DNA of 64,000 bases from Microbacterium luteolum (GCF_039533965.1 NZ_BAAAUN010000001.1:2764950-2828949); one strand, 5' to 3'. Shown: positions 19,385 through 28,591, numbered from the stretch's first letter. Made by a program: numbers and translations. The notes: a model not told the origin generated them from the sequence alone.

Positions 19385-19759
19385 TTGAGGACCACCGTCC
19401 TGACCGTCGTCGCGGCGCTCGCCGCGGCGGCGGTCCTCGCCGGATGCAGCCCGTCCGCTCCGCCGGCGCCCTCGGTCACCGGCGGAACGAACGCCGTGGA
19501 CGACCTGACGATCGATGAGTGCCCGCCAGGGAGCGGGCGCCTGACGTCGGCCGGTTCGCTGCGCAACAGCCAGGGCGACGCGGGCGACTACCTCGTGCAC
19601 GTGAGCTGGCTCGACGCCGACGGATCCGTGATCGCGTCGGCGTGGGAGGAGATCGAGGGGGTGGATGCCGGAGCATCCGTCGACTGGTCGGCATCCGCCG
19701 ATCTCGGCGAGGCCTCCGCGAGCAGCTGCACCGTCGCCCTGACGCGCGGCATGCTATGA
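19385..19759 (+). CDS. Small lipoprotein of unknown function
   Basis: 124 residues from the TTG at 19385, only two bases after the surface-protein stop. The N-terminus (LRTTVLTVVAALAAAAVLAG then Cys) is a textbook lipoprotein signal; the longer in-frame ATG at 19307 lies inside the surface gene and would bury the signal. The mature domain (about 100 residues) has YLVHVSWLDADGSVI and SCTVALTRG, a beta-rich pattern, with two further cysteines. Position suggests co-transcription with the adhesin. No family recognised. Confidence 0.7.
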   Translation: MRTTVLTVVAALAAAAVLAGCSPSAPPAPSVTGGTNAVDDLTIDECPPGSGRLTSAGSLRNSQGDAGDYLVHVSWLDADGSVIASAWEEIEGVDAGASVDWSASADLGEASASSCTVALTRGML

Positions 19760-19769
19760 AGCACGGGCG

Positions 19770-20228
19770 CTACAGCGCGGCGGTCACCCCGGGGATCAGC
19801 TTCGTGAGGATCGCGCCGAGCTGAGCACGCTCCTCGTCGGTGAGCGGACCCAGCACCAGGTCGCGGATCTGCGCGACATGCACGGGAGCCGCCGACCGCA
19901 GCAGCTCGCGCCCCGCGGGGGTGAGCGTCGCCGAGAGCGTGCGCTTGTCGCTGCCGCAGGACGACCGCACCACCCAGCCGCGCTCCTCGAGAGAATCCAG
20001 AGCGTGGCTGAGGCGTGACCTGCTGAGGCCGGCGATCTGCGCGAGCTCGGTCATCGTGACGGTGCTCTCGCCCCGGCCGGCGAGCGTGATCAGGATCGCG
20101 TAGTGGGCGTGGTTGAGCCCGGTCTCCGCCTTGAGGGTGCGGTCCAGCACCTGCGGAAGCAGCTGCACGAAGCGGATCGTCGGCAGCCAGGTCGCCATCT
20201 CGGAATCGTCGAGCCGGCGCTCGTCCAT
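19770..20228 (-). CDS. MarR-family transcriptional regulator
   Basis: 152 residues. The winged helix is clear: TMTELAQIAGLSRSRLSHAL as recognition region and DKRTLSATLTPAGRELL as the wing, with helices at both ends for dimerisation. The ATG overlaps the ribA stop by one base (TGATG), so it is made from the same message. MarR proteins usually sense small aromatic or oxidising ligands. It is likely to bind the TTGAA-N2-TTCAA palindrome at the ribA start. Confidence 0.93.
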   Translation of the reverse strand: MDERRLDDSEMATWLPTIRFVQLLPQVLDRTLKAETGLNHAHYAILITLAGRGESTVTMTELAQIAGLSRSRLSHALDSLEERGWVVRSSCGSDKRTLSATLTPAGRELLRSAAPVHVAQIRDLVLGPLTDEERAQLGAILTKLIPGVTAAL

Positions 20229-20887
20229 CAGGCTGCGGACAGATCGAGGGTGTGCGCGGTGTGATCGCGCTTGGCCTGCAGGTAGCGGGAGTTGGCGTCC
20301 GAGAGGTGCACCCCGGTGGGCACGCGGTCCGTGACCCGGATGCCGAGGCCCTCGAGCTGCACCGCCTTGTCGGGGTTGTTGCTGAGAAGGCGGATGCCGT
20401 CCACCCCTGCGGCCTTCAGCATCTGCGCGGCGACGGTGTAGTCGCGCTCGTCCTCACCGTGACCGAGGGCGACGTTCGCCTCGTAGGTGTCGAGGCCGGA
20501 GTCCTGCAGGGCGTACGCGTCGAGCTTGGCGTAGAGGCCGATGCCGCGGCCCTCCTGGCGCAGGTACAGCAGGAAGCCGCCCTCGTCGGAGATCCGCTCG
20601 ACCGCCTCGCGCAACTGCGGTCCGCAGTCGCAGCGCTCCGAGCCGAAGACGTCGCCGGTCAGGCATTCGCTGTGCGGGCGCACCAGCGGCGCGTCGCCAC
20701 CGGCATCCGCTCGTTCCATCGCCGCGCGCCAGTCTCCGAGTCCCAGCAGGAGGTGCTCGCGGCCGTCGACGAGTCCGTCGAACGTGACCACATCGGCGGT
20801 CGTGGCGAAACCGTCGGCGAAACGCATCGGCACGCGTACCCGCGTGCGCTCGGTGGCGACCGGAACGACGGTTGAAGTTTCAATCAT
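20228..20887 (-). CDS. ribA: GTP cyclohydrolase II
   Basis: 219 residues. Converts GTP to 2,5-diamino-6-ribosylamino-pyrimidinone phosphate, the first step of riboflavin synthesis. The zinc ligands are Cys75, Cys86 and Cys88 (ECLTGDVFGSERCDCGP) and the active-site stretch LRQEGRGIGLYAKLDAYALQ is intact. It is a single-domain enzyme, not fused to RibB. It stands alone from other rib genes, between an EamA transporter and a MarR gene, which suggests a conditional flavin or flavin-derived role rather than the housekeeping pathway. Confidence 0.94.
   Translation of the reverse strand: MIETSTVVPVATERTRVRVPMRFADGFATTADVVTFDGLVDGREHLLLGLGDWRAAMERADAGGDAPLVRPHSECLTGDVFGSERCDCGPQLREAVERISDEGGFLLYLRQEGRGIGLYAKLDAYALQDSGLDTYEANVALGHGEDERDYTVAAQMLKAAGVDGIRLLSNNPDKAVQLEGLGIRVTDRVPTGVHLSDANSRYLQAKRDHTAHTLDLSAA
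20872..20883. promoter_or_regulatory. MarR-type palindrome at the ribA start
   Basis: TTGAA-GT-TTCAA is a perfect 5-2-5 inverted repeat overlapping codons 2-6 of ribA. Such TTGAA half-sites are typical of MarR-family operators. A bound regulator would block ribA-marR expression, giving autoregulation. Binding by the local MarR protein is inferred. Confidence 0.5.
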
Positions 20888-20914
20888 GCGAGATGCAACG
20901 CGACAGCGGGTGGT

Positions 20915-21802
20915 CTATTCCCGGCGTCGACGGATCAGCTTCAGCTCGCTGACGAGGATGCCGAGCACGACGAGCGCCCCGCCGACGAGCGCGGTGACCG
21001 GCAGACGCTCGCCGGCGATGCGCCCGATGACTCCGGCCCAGACCGGTTCTCCGGCGTAGATGATCGTCGCCCGGGTGGGCGACACCGACTTCTGCGCCCA
21101 GTTCATGGTGAGCTGGATCAGGCAGCTGGCCGCACCCAGGCCGACCGCGCAGCCGACCCAGATCCAGGAGAACTCGGGGATCCCCTCGCCGACCACCGGC
21201 ATCGTCAGCAGCCCGAGCGCGCCCGCGGTCAGCAGCTGCACCACGGTGATGCGTCCGAGATCGATCTTCCCGGCGAACACGCTGATGAGGATGATCTCGG
21301 CCGCGATGGGGAGGGTACTGATCATGGTCGCGATCTCGCCCGTGCCGAGGCTGAACGTGAACGCGTCGGGGCCGGCGATGAGCAGCAACCCGAGGAAGGC
21401 GAGGCCCGCACCGATGAACGCCATCGCCGGAGGGCGCTTGCGGAACACCGCCCACTGTGCGAGGGGGACGAGAGGCACGTACATCGCGGTGATGAAGGCG
21501 GAGGTGCTGCTGTCGATCGTCTGCAGTCCGACGGTCTGGAGGCCGTAGCCGAGGTAGATCATCACGCCGATCGCGACGCCAGCGCCCACGTCCCGCCACC
21601 GGATGCCGCGCAGGACGCGACGGAAGATCACGACGCTGATGAGTCCGGCGATGAGGAACCGCACGCCGACGAAGAACCACGGGCCGGAATGCTGCATCGC
21701 CCAGTGCACGAGCAGGAACGTGCTGCCCCACACCGCGGTGATCGCGATGAGCGCGGCCTCCTGCGGACGGAAGCGCATCCAGCGAAGACGGGAAGAGGGC
21801 AT
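20915..21802 (-). CDS. EamA/DMT-superfamily transporter
   Basis: 295 residues from the ATG at 21802, preceded by GAAAGGG; a longer frame to 21850 lacks support. Ten membrane helices arranged as two EamA repeats are visible, e.g. AALIAITAVWGSTFLLVHWA at the start and YAGEPVWAGVIGRIAGERLP in the last third. These carry metabolites or amino acids across the cytoplasmic membrane. It lies 27 bases upstream of ribA on the same strand, so an operon EamA-ribA-marR is possible, though a promoter may exist at the palindrome before ribA. Confidence 0.9.
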   Translation of the reverse strand: MPSSRLRWMRFRPQEAALIAITAVWGSTFLLVHWAMQHSGPWFFVGVRFLIAGLISVVIFRRVLRGIRWRDVGAGVAIGVMIYLGYGLQTVGLQTIDSSTSAFITAMYVPLVPLAQWAVFRKRPPAMAFIGAGLAFLGLLLIAGPDAFTFSLGTGEIATMISTLPIAAEIILISVFAGKIDLGRITVVQLLTAGALGLLTMPVVGEGIPEFSWIWVGCAVGLGAASCLIQLTMNWAQKSVSPTRATIIYAGEPVWAGVIGRIAGERLPVTALVGGALVVLGILVSELKLIRRRRE

Positions 21803-21905
21803 CGCGGCCCTTTCTCGACGTTGCCGGATCGAGCCTATCCGGCAATCCATGACGCGCGAAGACGCGGCGGAGCCCGAGGCCGGATCGAGTCGATAGCCTC
21901 GGAGG

Positions 21906-22745
21906 ATGAGCAGCTTCGTGAGCGTGACCGCGTTGAAGGACCTCCTCTCTCAGGGTGCCCCGGTGCGCCTGATCGACGTGCGGTGGCGGCTCGACCGTCC
22001 GGAGGCCGGGCACGACGACTATCTGACCGGGCACATCCCCGGCGCGGTGTTCGCTCCGCTCGACACCGAGCTCTCCACGCACGGCGCTCCCTCGGAGGGA
22101 AGGCATCCGCTCCCGTCCACCGCGACGCTTCAGGCGGCCGCCCGCCGCTGGGGTGTGAACGACGGCGACATCGTGGTCGCTTACGACGACGCGAAGAGCA
22201 CGGCTGCTTCGCGGGCATGGTGGCTCCTCCGCCAGGCCGGCATCGACGTGCGGGTGCTCGACGGGGGCCTCCGCGCGTGGAAGGCCGCCGGGTTCGACGT
22301 CGCCACGGACGACGTGACCCCCGAAGCCGGCGACGTCGTGCTCGAGGAGATCGGCGGCGATGCGCTCTCGATCGACGAAGCAGCCGCGTTCCCGGCATCC
22401 GGTGTCCTGCTCGACGTGCGCGCTCCCGAGCGCTATCGCGGAGAGACCGAGCCGCTCGACCCGCAGGCCGGACACATCCCCGGCGCGCGCAACCTCCCCA
22501 CGATGCTGCATCTCGACGCCGAGGGGCGCCTGCTCGACCCGGAGACCGTCCGTGCGACGTTCGCGGGTGTCGGCGTCACACCCGGGACGCCCGTCGCCGC
22601 CTACTGCGGCTCCGGCGTCACCGCTGCGCACACGGCGCTGATCCTCAGCGAGGTGGGCATCGATGCGAAGGTGTTCCCCGGATCGTGGAGCCAGTGGTCG
22701 AACACGCCAGGTCGGCCGGTCGCGACAGGTGATCAGCCCGGCTGA
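21906..22745 (+). CDS. Sulfurtransferase, two rhodanese domains
   Basis: 279 residues. Two rhodanese domains: the N-terminal one (LIDVRWRLDR, HIPGAVFAPLD) lacks a catalytic cysteine, and the C-terminal one carries Cys234 in the loop YCGSGVTAAHTA. The CGSGVTA loop is the form seen in 3-mercaptopyruvate sulfurtransferases, as opposed to CRKGVT of thiosulfate sulfurtransferase. Expected activity: transfer of sulfur from mercaptopyruvate to a thiol or cyanide. Its end overlaps the end of the convergent regulator by 13 bases. Confidence 0.92.
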   Translation: MSSFVSVTALKDLLSQGAPVRLIDVRWRLDRPEAGHDDYLTGHIPGAVFAPLDTELSTHGAPSEGRHPLPSTATLQAAARRWGVNDGDIVVAYDDAKSTAASRAWWLLRQAGIDVRVLDGGLRAWKAAGFDVATDDVTPEAGDVVLEEIGGDALSIDEAAAFPASGVLLDVRAPERYRGETEPLDPQAGHIPGARNLPTMLHLDAEGRLLDPETVRATFAGVGVTPGTPVAAYCGSGVTAAHTALILSEVGIDAKVFPGSWSQWSNTPGRPVATGDQPG

Positions 22746-23665
22746 TCGGCCGCGTCACGGCGAGGGCCGTACCCCCACAGCAGCTCCACGACGCCCGGTC
22801 CGAACGCCCGGTGGATCAGGTGCACCGAGCCCTGGCCGTTGAGTGACACCGGCGTGGTCGTGATTCCGGATGCCGTCTCCACGCGCTCCTCGCACCAGTC
22901 CGGCCGCGCATCCGGGTGGAACCGCACCCAGACCAGCAGCTCGCGGCACTGCCGCGCCACCGCGTGGCCGGTCTCGCGGGTCGGCGGGTAGTCCGGCGGG
23001 TACTCGACCGACCATTCCACCATCGTCGTGTCGGGCGCGGACAGTGGAGCGTCGAGCTCGAACAGCACGCCGTGGACCTCGCCGGCGGCGTGCGAATACG
23101 CTTCCGCGATGCGTCCTCCTGACACGGCCCGGAAGGTCGGTGCGGGAGTGCGGGTGCCGGGAGTCAGCTCGAGGAACGGGGTCCCCGTCATCGTGCCCGA
23201 CGTCGCCTGGAGCACGCTCCGCGTGATGCAGTAGGACACGTTTCCGTCGGCGTCGACGTCTGTCACGGAGTGGGTCGTGACCTCGCGCGAGTGGTCGGGA
23301 TACGGGGCTCCGAGCGCCGCGTACGCGTCCTTCACGGCCTGCTCGATGTCCTCCTGGTCGATCGGGAACTGGCTCGGTCCGAGGGGGCCTGTCCTCTTGG
23401 TGGAGGGGAGCAGGCGGGCGAGGGTGTCGTCCTCGAGGCCGAGCAGCTGCTCGATGTCGGCCAGCGCCGCCAGCGACTGCACGCCCTCGGGGCGGCGCGC
23501 GCCGGAGCGCCAGTAGCTCAACGTGGCCATCGAGACCCGGTTCCCACGACGCTTGAGCTGCCGCTGCAGCCAGGACAGCGTGACGTCCTTCGCATTGATG
23601 GCATCGCGAAGCGCCCCGGCGAACGCCTCCGAAGAGGACTCGCGATCGTCATATTCCAAACTCAT
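22733..23665 (-). CDS. Putative HTH regulator with unknown C-terminal domain
   Basis: 310 residues from the ATG at 23665, which has GGGGGAGG seven bases upstream. Residues 10-75 form an XRE-like helix-turn-helix (ALRDAINAKDVTLSWLQRQL, SMATLSYWRSGARRPEG). The remaining 230 residues (EAYSHAAGEVHGVLFELDAP, HLIHRAFGPGVVELLWGYGP) are predicted beta-rich, do not match a family I know, and may bind a ligand or a signal protein. No membrane segments. Its 3' end overlaps the sulfurtransferase gene by 13 bases. Confidence 0.65.
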   Translation of the reverse strand: MSLEYDDRESSSEAFAGALRDAINAKDVTLSWLQRQLKRRGNRVSMATLSYWRSGARRPEGVQSLAALADIEQLLGLEDDTLARLLPSTKRTGPLGPSQFPIDQEDIEQAVKDAYAALGAPYPDHSREVTTHSVTDVDADGNVSYCITRSVLQATSGTMTGTPFLELTPGTRTPAPTFRAVSGGRIAEAYSHAAGEVHGVLFELDAPLSAPDTTMVEWSVEYPPDYPPTRETGHAVARQCRELLVWVRFHPDARPDWCEERVETASGITTTPVSLNGQGSVHLIHRAFGPGVVELLWGYGPRRDAADQPG

Positions 23666-23978
23666 CACAGACCTCCCCCGGTATGTGAAGGACACAACCT
23701 TAGAGTGAGCATACGACCGCACACGCTTACCTCAGGGGACCGGGTGGGCGAGTGGGGTCGCTCGGCTGTGTCGTCGAAGGGCAGGGTGCCCGACCTTGCG
23801 CACGACCAGTCTCACGCAGTGACGCCCCCTTACTGCGTTCGTCGTGAAGCCCGGTGATCGATCTGGGGAGATCCACCGGGCTTCACGAACACCTCTCCGG
23901 CGCCCTCCGGCACGCGGCTCCGCGGCCCGGCGGCCCCGCGTAGACTGGGAGGAACACCCCGGAGGACTCTGGATCGTC

Positions 23979-24671
23979 ATGTCTGCCCCTGCTCGCGCAT
24001 TCACCATGCGAAACGTGCAACTGCTGCGCGCGCTCTTCGCCGCCGTCGCCGCACTGATGATCACGTTCTCCTCCGACCACTCCGCTCCGGTGGGGCTCTC
24101 CGTTTTCAGCGGCTTCGTCCTGGTCACGGCGCTCATCCAGGTGCTGGCCGCGTGGCTGGTGCTGCCCGCGGGGTCGCGCTGGCCGCAGGTCCTGCTGGCC
24201 GCGTTCGGCATCATCGCCGGCATGGCGAGCGGCGTTCCCGCCTGGCGCTCGGATGATCTGTTCTTCGTCGTCGTCTCGGCCTGGGCGATCGTCACCGGTG
24301 GGGTCGAGCTCCTCGCCGGCATCCGCGCGCGCCGCACGGCCGACCCGCTCGCTCGGGACGCGATCACGATCGGTGCGCTCGGCATCCTCCTCGGTGTCGT
24401 CCTCCTGCTGATCCCCGCCGGATTCGTCCAGGAGTACACGATCGACAAGGCTGGCACGTTCCTGCTCTCCGGCATCATCCTCGGCGTGGGCATGTTCGGC
24501 GGCTACGCCGCGATCGTCGCCGTCTTCCTCGGCATCGCCGGCCTCACCCCGAAGCGGGCGGATGCCGTCGCCGCTGCCGCCGCGCCGCACGCCGCCGTCG
24601 GTGCTCACACGGCCACGGCGACAGATACCGATCAGAGCGCAGCCTCGGCCGAGCGCGGAGGAGAGCGATGA
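23979..24671 (+). CDS. Membrane protein, HdeD/DUF308-like
   Basis: 230 residues; ATG at 23979, with CGGAGG some 13 bases upstream, and an alternative at 24006. Six membrane helices arranged as three pairs resemble DUF308/HdeD proteins (VTGGVELLAGIRARR, DAITIGALGILLGVVLLLIP). The tail is Ala/Thr-rich and cytoplasmic. The stop overlaps the next ATG by four bases. Family assignment is tentative; function unknown. Confidence 0.65.
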   Translation: MSAPARAFTMRNVQLLRALFAAVAALMITFSSDHSAPVGLSVFSGFVLVTALIQVLAAWLVLPAGSRWPQVLLAAFGIIAGMASGVPAWRSDDLFFVVVSAWAIVTGGVELLAGIRARRTADPLARDAITIGALGILLGVVLLLIPAGFVQEYTIDKAGTFLLSGIILGVGMFGGYAAIVAVFLGIAGLTPKRADAVAAAAAPHAAVGAHTATATDTDQSAASAERGGER

Positions 24672-25021
24672 GCGACGAGAAGCCGACCCGCCGGGACATC
24701 CTGCGCCCGCTGCACCTGCTCGGCATCGCGCTCGGCTGCGGCGTCTTCGCGATGATCGTCACCCTGGTCTCGACCGGAGCCTTCACCGCGCGCGTGAACG
24801 CCGCGATCGCCGAGGGAAGCTACGACGGCCTGACGCCGGTGGCACTGGGCCTCGTGGTCGGCGGCGGTGCCTTCATCGTGACGCTGCTGATCCTCGCGAT
24901 GTTGATCCTCGCCGTCGATCCGGCCGATGTCACCAAGACGATCGACCGTCCGGTGCTGTACGACGCGGAGCCCGACGAGGACTCCGGCGCCGAGAAGCCC
25001 GGACCGTCGCGCTCCTCCTGA
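24668..25021 (+). CDS. Small two-TM membrane protein
   Basis: 117 residues starting in the ATGA overlap with the previous gene. Two helices, about 16-38 and 56-80, with an acidic C-terminal tail. I do not recognise a family, though similar short proteins often follow HdeD-like genes in Microbacteriaceae. The overlap implies a joint role with the upstream membrane protein. Confidence 0.65.
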   Translation: MSDEKPTRRDILRPLHLLGIALGCGVFAMIVTLVSTGAFTARVNAAIAEGSYDGLTPVALGLVVGGGAFIVTLLILAMLILAVDPADVTKTIDRPVLYDAEPDEDSGAEKPGPSRSS

Positions 25022-25118
25022 CGTCCGGATTCCTCACCGCGCCGGAAGGTTCATCCGGGCGAGGCGTGCCGGGTCGAGGATCGACACGACGTCGATCTTC
25101 CCGTCGTCGACGATCGTG
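25022..25118 (-). pseudogene. Remnant of an ECF-sigma/SnoaL-type C-terminus
   Basis: On the minus strand one frame reads TIVDDGKIDVVSILDPARLA then RMNLPAR and stop. The DGKI-x5-DPARL ending is typical of SnoaL-like tails of ECF41-type sigma factors. Upstream the frame is closed by a stop within four codons, and no intact ORF joins it. It is best read as a decayed gene end; the match is short. Confidence 0.35.
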
Positions 25119-25385
25119 CACCGACATCAGCGCGCTCTCCCGAGCGCTCGGGACTCGGCCAGGACATGGTCGGCGACTGCATGAGCGGAGAGGGTGATGT
25201 GCTCCTAACATCCGATCAAAGATGCCCCGAGCCTCCGTGTTCGACCGACTTTCGTCGAAAGAGGTACCCATTCGTCTATAGACATCCGAGGTCTGGTATC
25301 ACACACTGACTTGTGGCGGACACGACGCACCGTTGCGCGAGCTGCCGATGCCCCAGATGACGATGATGCTCCGGAGGTTGCAGCG
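25119..25385. other. Intergenic region before the GH95 gene
   Basis: About 265 bases without a supported gene. It holds small inverted repeats, e.g. AGAC-N7-GGTCT near 25282, and the ribosome site CCGGAGG just before 25386. The GH95 promoter and any operator should be here, but I cannot place them. Confidence 0.35.
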
Positions 25386-28300
25386 ATGATGGTCCCCCTT
25401 TCCCGTCGACAGGTTCTGCAGGTGGGCGGTCTCGCCCTTCTCGCCCCGTTCGCCCCCCAGTTCCTCGCAGCTCGGCCCGCCGCGGCGGGCGTGCACGGCG
25501 CAGGAGTCTCCCTGCGCGCCGTGGCCGCCGGAGCGATTCCCCGACCGGAGCTGTCGCCACATGCGCTCTGGTACGGCACGCCCGCGGCGAACTGGGAGAC
25601 TCAGGCGCTTCCGATCGGCAATGCCCGCCTCGGCGCGAAGCTGTTCGGAAACCCGGACGCCGAGATCATCCAGTTCAGCGAACAGAGCTTCTGGGGCGGC
25701 GTCAACGACTACGATAACGCGCTCGCCGGGCAGCCCGACGGGGCGTATGACACCAGCGTCACCGGGTTCGGATCCTTCCGCGACTTCGGCGAGGTGTCGG
25801 TCGCGTTCGGGGCGCGCAACACCGTGACCTCCCCCGGTGGACCCTATGAGGTGTCCGGGGGCGAGAGCGTCGAGAAGACGTATGACGGGGATTCCGGCAC
25901 GAAGTGGTGCCTGATCGCCCCGCCCGCCGAGGTGATCTGGCAGGCGGACCTGGCCGAGCCGATCGCCGTGTCCTCGTACTCGCTCACGAGCGCGAACGAC
26001 GTGCCGGACCGCGACCCCCAGGACTGGCGGCTCGAGGGTTCCGCCGACGGAGCGACGTGGGTCGCGCTCGACTCGAGGGCCGAAGCCCCGTTCGCGCAGC
26101 GATTCTTCACGAAGAGCTTCGCCTTCGCGAACACGGAGGTCTACGGCCACTACCGGATCGTGTTCGCGCCGAAGGCCGGCATCAGCCACTTCCAGGTCGC
26201 CGAGATCTCCCTGGGCGGCGTCGACCTGGCGCAGGGAAGTGCCGTGTACGTCTCTTCGCCGAGCGGTCACGCGGACGCGCTGGTCGGCAGCGTCGACGCC
26301 GATCCCACGACCGTGTGGGATGTCCCGGACTCCGGGTCCGGAGTGATCTGGCAGGTCGAGCTGAGCGCGAAGCGCGCGCTGAGCGGCTACGTTCTCGCGA
26401 GCGCTCCCGATGAGCCGGAGAAGGACCCGCAGAACTGGACGGTGTCCGGGTCCGACGACGGACGGGACTGGACCGCGCTCGACACCCGATCCGGTGAGAC
26501 GTTCCCCGATCGCGGCACCGGACGCGCGTTCGCGTTCGCCAACTCCACCGCCTACTCGATGTACCGGATCGTCTTCTCCGCACCCGCGTCGTTCCGTCTG
26601 GGGGGCATCGCGTTCACGGGCGACGGCTTCAGCACCGCGGGAGCACGCGCCGTCGTCGACTACCGCCGCGCGCTCGACATCGCCGACGGCACCCACACCA
26701 CGCACTTCGCGACGGCACAGGGGACGGTGCTGCGGGAAGCGTTCGCGAGCCGTGAGGCCGATGTCATCGCCGTCCGCTTCACCGCAGATCGGCCCGCTGC
26801 GCTCGACGCCCTCATCACGATGGTCTCGAAGCAGGAGGGCGTGCCCACCACGGCCGACGCCGCCGGGCGCCGACTGAGCTTCTCCGGAACCATGGCGAAT
26901 CAGCTCGCGCACGCGGCCGTCGTGAGCATCTCCGACACGGATGGAGAGGTCACCGCCGAATCCGGTGGACTGCGCGTCGCCGGGGCGTCCTCGATCACTC
27001 TGCTGCTCGACGCGCGCACGGACTACCGGCTCAGCGCCGCGCACGGATGGCGCGGTGCGCCTCCCGGGCCTGTCATCGAGAACGCCCTCTCGGCCGCGGC
27101 ATCGCTGTCCTGGGACGACCTGCGCGCCGCTCACACGGAGCAGGTCGCGAGCCTGATGCAGCGGGCGAAAGTCCAGTGGGGCCAGTCCGATGACGAGGTG
27201 ATGGCCATGCCGACGGACCGCCGGCTCGCGCGCTACGGAGCGGGGGAGTCCGATCCGACGCTCGAGCAGACCCTGTACGCCTACGGGCGCTACCTGCTCC
27301 TCAGCTCCTCCCAGCCGGGCGGTCTTCCCGCGAACCTGCAGGGTCTGTGGAACAACAGCAACCAGCCGGCCTGGGCGAGCGACTATCACACGAACATCAA
27401 CATCCAGATGAACTACTGGGGAGCCGAGTCCGCCGACCTCCCCGAGTCCCACGAGGCTCTGGCCGCGTTCATCCGCGAGGTGGCCGTGCCGAGCCGGGTC
27501 GCGACGCGCAACGCGTTCGGCGCCGACGTGCGCGGGTGGACCGCTCGTACTTCGCAGAGCATCTTCGGCGGCAACGCGTGGGAGTGGAACACGATCGCCA
27601 GCGCCTGGTACGCCCAGCACCTCTATGAGCACTGGGCATTCACGCAGGACAAGAAGTATCTGCGCGACCTCGCCTACCCGCTCATCAAGGAGATCTGCCA
27701 GTTCTGGGAGGACCAGCTCAAAGAGCTCCCGGACGGAACGCTCGTGGCGCCGATGGGCTGGTCGCCGGAGCACGGGCCGCGCGAAGACGGTGTCATGCAC
27801 GACCAGCAGATCATCTGGGACCTCTTCCAGAACTATCTCGAGTGCGCGGAGGCGCTCGACGTCGACAAGAAGTACCGGAAGGCCGTCGCCGACATGCAGG
27901 AGCGGCTCGCGCCGAACAAGATCGGCCACTGGGGGCAGCTGCAGGAATGGCAGACGGACCGCGACGACCCCGAGGACATCCACCGGCACACGTCGCATCT
28001 GTTCGCGGTGTATCCCGGGCGCCAGATCACCCCGGACACCCCCGAGCTCTCGGCTGCGGCGCTGGTGTCCCTGAAGGCGCGGTGCGGCGAGAAGGAGGGT
28101 GTGCCCTTCACCGCCGCGACCGTGTCGGGAGACAGCCGCCGCTCCTGGACCTGGCCGTGGCGAGCAGGCCTCTTCGCCCGCCTCGGCGACGCCGAACGTG
28201 CCGGCATCATGGTGCGCGGCCTGCTCACCTACAACATCCTGCAGAACCTGTGGGCGAACCATCCGCCGTTCCAGCTCGACGGGAACTACGGCATCGTCGG

Positions 28301-28589
28301 CACGATGGTCGAGATGCTCCTGCAGAGCCACGGCGGGGTCATCCGTCTCCTTCCCGCCCTTCCCGCGGACTGGTCGGCGACCGGGTCGTTCGAAGGGCTG
28401 CGGGCGCGGGGCGGGTATCGCGTCGACTGCGAGTGGAGTGACGGGCAGGTCGTGTCCTACGACATCGTCGCGGATCGGGCGCCGAACATGCGCAACGTGA
28501 TCGTGGTCGTCAACGGACAGCGTCGCAAGGTCAAGCCGGGCAACCCCAAGAACGGCAAGCCGATGCGCGATCTCGGGCCGGCCGACTGA
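25386..28589 (+). CDS. Tat-exported GH95 alpha-L-fucosidase with two inserted discoidin-like domains
   Basis: 1067 residues from ATG 25386 (CCGGAGG upstream). A Tat signal (LSRRQVLQVGGLALL) directs export. The GH95 scaffold begins at LWYGTPAANWETQALPIGNA. Catalytic positions known for GH95 align: Asn670 and Asn672 in HTNINIQMNYW, Glu795 in GWSPEHGP and Asp965 in FQLDGNYG. Expected reaction: inverting hydrolysis of terminal L-fucose (or L-galactose) from plant or animal glycans outside the membrane. Two tandem F5/8-type-C-like domains, about residues 155-290 and 295-420, split the N-terminal domain. It is followed by a 13-bp terminator stem. Confidence 0.9.
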   Translation: MMVPLSRRQVLQVGGLALLAPFAPQFLAARPAAAGVHGAGVSLRAVAAGAIPRPELSPHALWYGTPAANWETQALPIGNARLGAKLFGNPDAEIIQFSEQSFWGGVNDYDNALAGQPDGAYDTSVTGFGSFRDFGEVSVAFGARNTVTSPGGPYEVSGGESVEKTYDGDSGTKWCLIAPPAEVIWQADLAEPIAVSSYSLTSANDVPDRDPQDWRLEGSADGATWVALDSRAEAPFAQRFFTKSFAFANTEVYGHYRIVFAPKAGISHFQVAEISLGGVDLAQGSAVYVSSPSGHADALVGSVDADPTTVWDVPDSGSGVIWQVELSAKRALSGYVLASAPDEPEKDPQNWTVSGSDDGRDWTALDTRSGETFPDRGTGRAFAFANSTAYSMYRIVFSAPASFRLGGIAFTGDGFSTAGARAVVDYRRALDIADGTHTTHFATAQGTVLREAFASREADVIAVRFTADRPAALDALITMVSKQEGVPTTADAAGRRLSFSGTMANQLAHAAVVSISDTDGEVTAESGGLRVAGASSITLLLDARTDYRLSAAHGWRGAPPGPVIENALSAAASLSWDDLRAAHTEQVASLMQRAKVQWGQSDDEVMAMPTDRRLARYGAGESDPTLEQTLYAYGRYLLLSSSQPGGLPANLQGLWNNSNQPAWASDYHTNINIQMNYWGAESADLPESHEALAAFIREVAVPSRVATRNAFGADVRGWTARTSQSIFGGNAWEWNTIASAWYAQHLYEHWAFTQDKKYLRDLAYPLIKEICQFWEDQLKELPDGTLVAPMGWSPEHGPREDGVMHDQQIIWDLFQNYLECAEALDVDKKYRKAVADMQERLAPNKIGHWGQLQEWQTDRDDPEDIHRHTSHLFAVYPGRQITPDTPELSAAALVSLKARCGEKEGVPFTAATVSGDSRRSWTWPWRAGLFARLGDAERAGIMVRGLLTYNILQNLWANHPPFQLDGNYGIVGTMVEMLLQSHGGVIRLLPALPADWSATGSFEGLRARGGYRVDCEWSDGQVVSYDIVADRAPNMRNVIVVVNGQRRKVKPGNPKNGKPMRDLGPAD

Positions 28590-28591
28590 AC

